Origin: a candidate division BRC1 bacterium HGW-BRC1-1 | GTDB lineage: Bacteria; Sumerlaeota; Sumerlaeia; Sumerlaeales; Sumerlaeaceae | NCBI GenBank assembly: GCA_002842095.1 | Contig: PHCB01000001.1 | Coordinates: 327,929 to 391,928 of the forward strand | DNA length: 64,000 nucleotides | Reading direction: 5' to 3' | Shown here: piece by piece, positions 63,510 to 64,000 of the stretch | Layout of the letters: the number at the start of each line of letters is the position of its first letter | Position numbering within the stretch: the first letter of the stretch is position 1 | Notes under the pieces: model-generated | The model's database searches: none | What the model saw: only the letters and a program-made list of their open reading frames with translations | Told to the model about the DNA's origin: nothing | Position numbers and translations under genes: made by a program

Positions 63510-64000
63510 ATGAGGGTTCACGAATTAGCTAAGGCTTGCGCAATCGAGAGTAAAGAAGTGCTGGCTGTTGCCAAAAAGCACAGGATTGCGATCAAGCCAA
63601 GTCCGAGCGCCAACATCGAGGATAAAGACATCCGGCGGCTCATGCCCCACATCGACAAGTGGAAGGCTGAGCAGAAGGATCGCGCGGAACTCGAGAAGCG
63701 CAAGAAGGCGGAAGAACTCGCCCAGAAGGAAGAGACGCGTCGCCTTGCCGCTGAGAAAAAGCGTCAGGAAGCCGACGCCAAGCGCGCCAAGGAAGAAGAA
63801 GATCGCCTGAAAGCACAGGCGGCTGCGGAAGCCAAGTTGATCGCGGAAGTGGAAGCCGACCGTCGCAAGAAGGCCGAAGCGGCAGCGCAGAAAGCAGCCG
63901 CAGCGGCAGCACCCAAACCTACAGCCGCCAAAGCAGCAGCACCCAAAGCGGCCGCTGCGGGCATAACGGCAACCCCGGTCGCACCCGCCGCCCCGGCGGC
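63510..64000 (+). CDS. infB: Translation initiation factor IF-2, N-terminal part (3' end outside window)
   Basis: The frame starts at the ATG at 63510 and is open to the right edge (163 codons). The first 50 residues form the IF2_N module: MRVHELAKACAIESKEVLAV and HRIAIKPSPSANIEDKDIRR. A long charged helical region (EKRKKAEELAQKEETRRLAA) and an Ala/Lys/Pro-rich linker follow, as in the variable N-terminus of bacterial IF-2. The GTPase domain lies beyond the window. IF-2 brings initiator tRNA to the 30S subunit. nusA, normally upstream, is absent; the previous gene is on the opposite strand. Confidence 0.92.
   Translation, partial: MRVHELAKACAIESKEVLAVAKKHRIAIKPSPSANIEDKDIRRLMPHIDKWKAEQKDRAELEKRKKAEELAQKEETRRLAAEKKRQEADAKRAKEEEDRLKAQAAAEAKLIAEVEADRRKKAEAAAQKAAAAAAPKPTAAKAAAPKAAAAGITATPVAPAAPA

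Overview
The window is 64 kb of GC-rich bacterial chromosome, densely packed with genes and free of rRNA, CRISPR arrays, transposases or phage genes. The many signal peptides, a periplasmic DegP-type protease, a SurA/PrsA-like foldase and a complete Bat/MoxR locus suggest a diderm (Gram-negative-type) bacterium. The mix of features seen also in PVC/FCB-neighbouring lineages makes an uncultivated phylum of the Sumerlaeota or Hydrogenedentota kind a reasonable guess. These features are golvesin-type cell-wall amidases, heparinase II/III next to asparagine synthetase, 9-bp ATGGAC arrays and a eukaryotic-type UDP-galactopyranose mutase. The sequence alone does not fix the phylum.

Layout. 0-12 kb: the end of a large secreted amidase, secreted MsrB, an O-methyltransferase, a ferritin-like protein with a Gly/Met tail, a PAP2 phosphatase, a multipass GT-C-like protein coupled to a small coiled-coil protein, a GH57-like protein, a diguanylate cyclase and a YkgJ-type cysteine-cluster protein. 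12-17 kb: nfo, heparinase II/III and asnB, tightly spaced. 17.5-19.2 kb: rpmG, tRNA-Trp, secE, nusG, rplK, ended by a strong terminator before any rplA. 19-30.6 kb: cobO, alpha/beta hydrolase, tadA, a DUF1338 dioxygenase, a TPR protein, a D-aminopeptidase, a second amidase, a carboxypeptidase-regulatory-repeat protein and pdxH.

30.6-37.4 kb (minus strand): a third amidase, then a glycan block (glyQS, methyltransferase, GT4, eukaryotic-type UGM) likely making and transferring galactofuranose. 37.5-48.1 kb (minus strand): one long operon moxR, DUF58, membrane-anchored parvulin, DUF4381-like, batA, batB, batC, batD, batE, with ATGA overlaps at most joints. 48.3-54.9 kb: DegP-like protease, a second GT-C-like protein, a membrane-anchored SGNH hydrolase and two small membrane proteins. 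54.9-64 kb: a UvsW-like SF2 helicase, a large secreted protein of unknown function, a pair of secreted Pro/Ala/Tyr-rich proteins, an FHA-GAF-sigma54 activator and the start of infB.

The main theme is the cell envelope: three peptidoglycan amidases, a D-aminopeptidase, envelope foldase and protease, polysaccharide genes and the Bat complex. The most noteworthy observations are the eukaryotic-type UGM in a bacterial glycan operon, two related 9-bp ATGGAC arrays (one folded into an inverted pair), the parvulin inside the Bat operon, and the truncated ribosomal and initiation-factor gene orders (rplK without rplA, infB without nusA).
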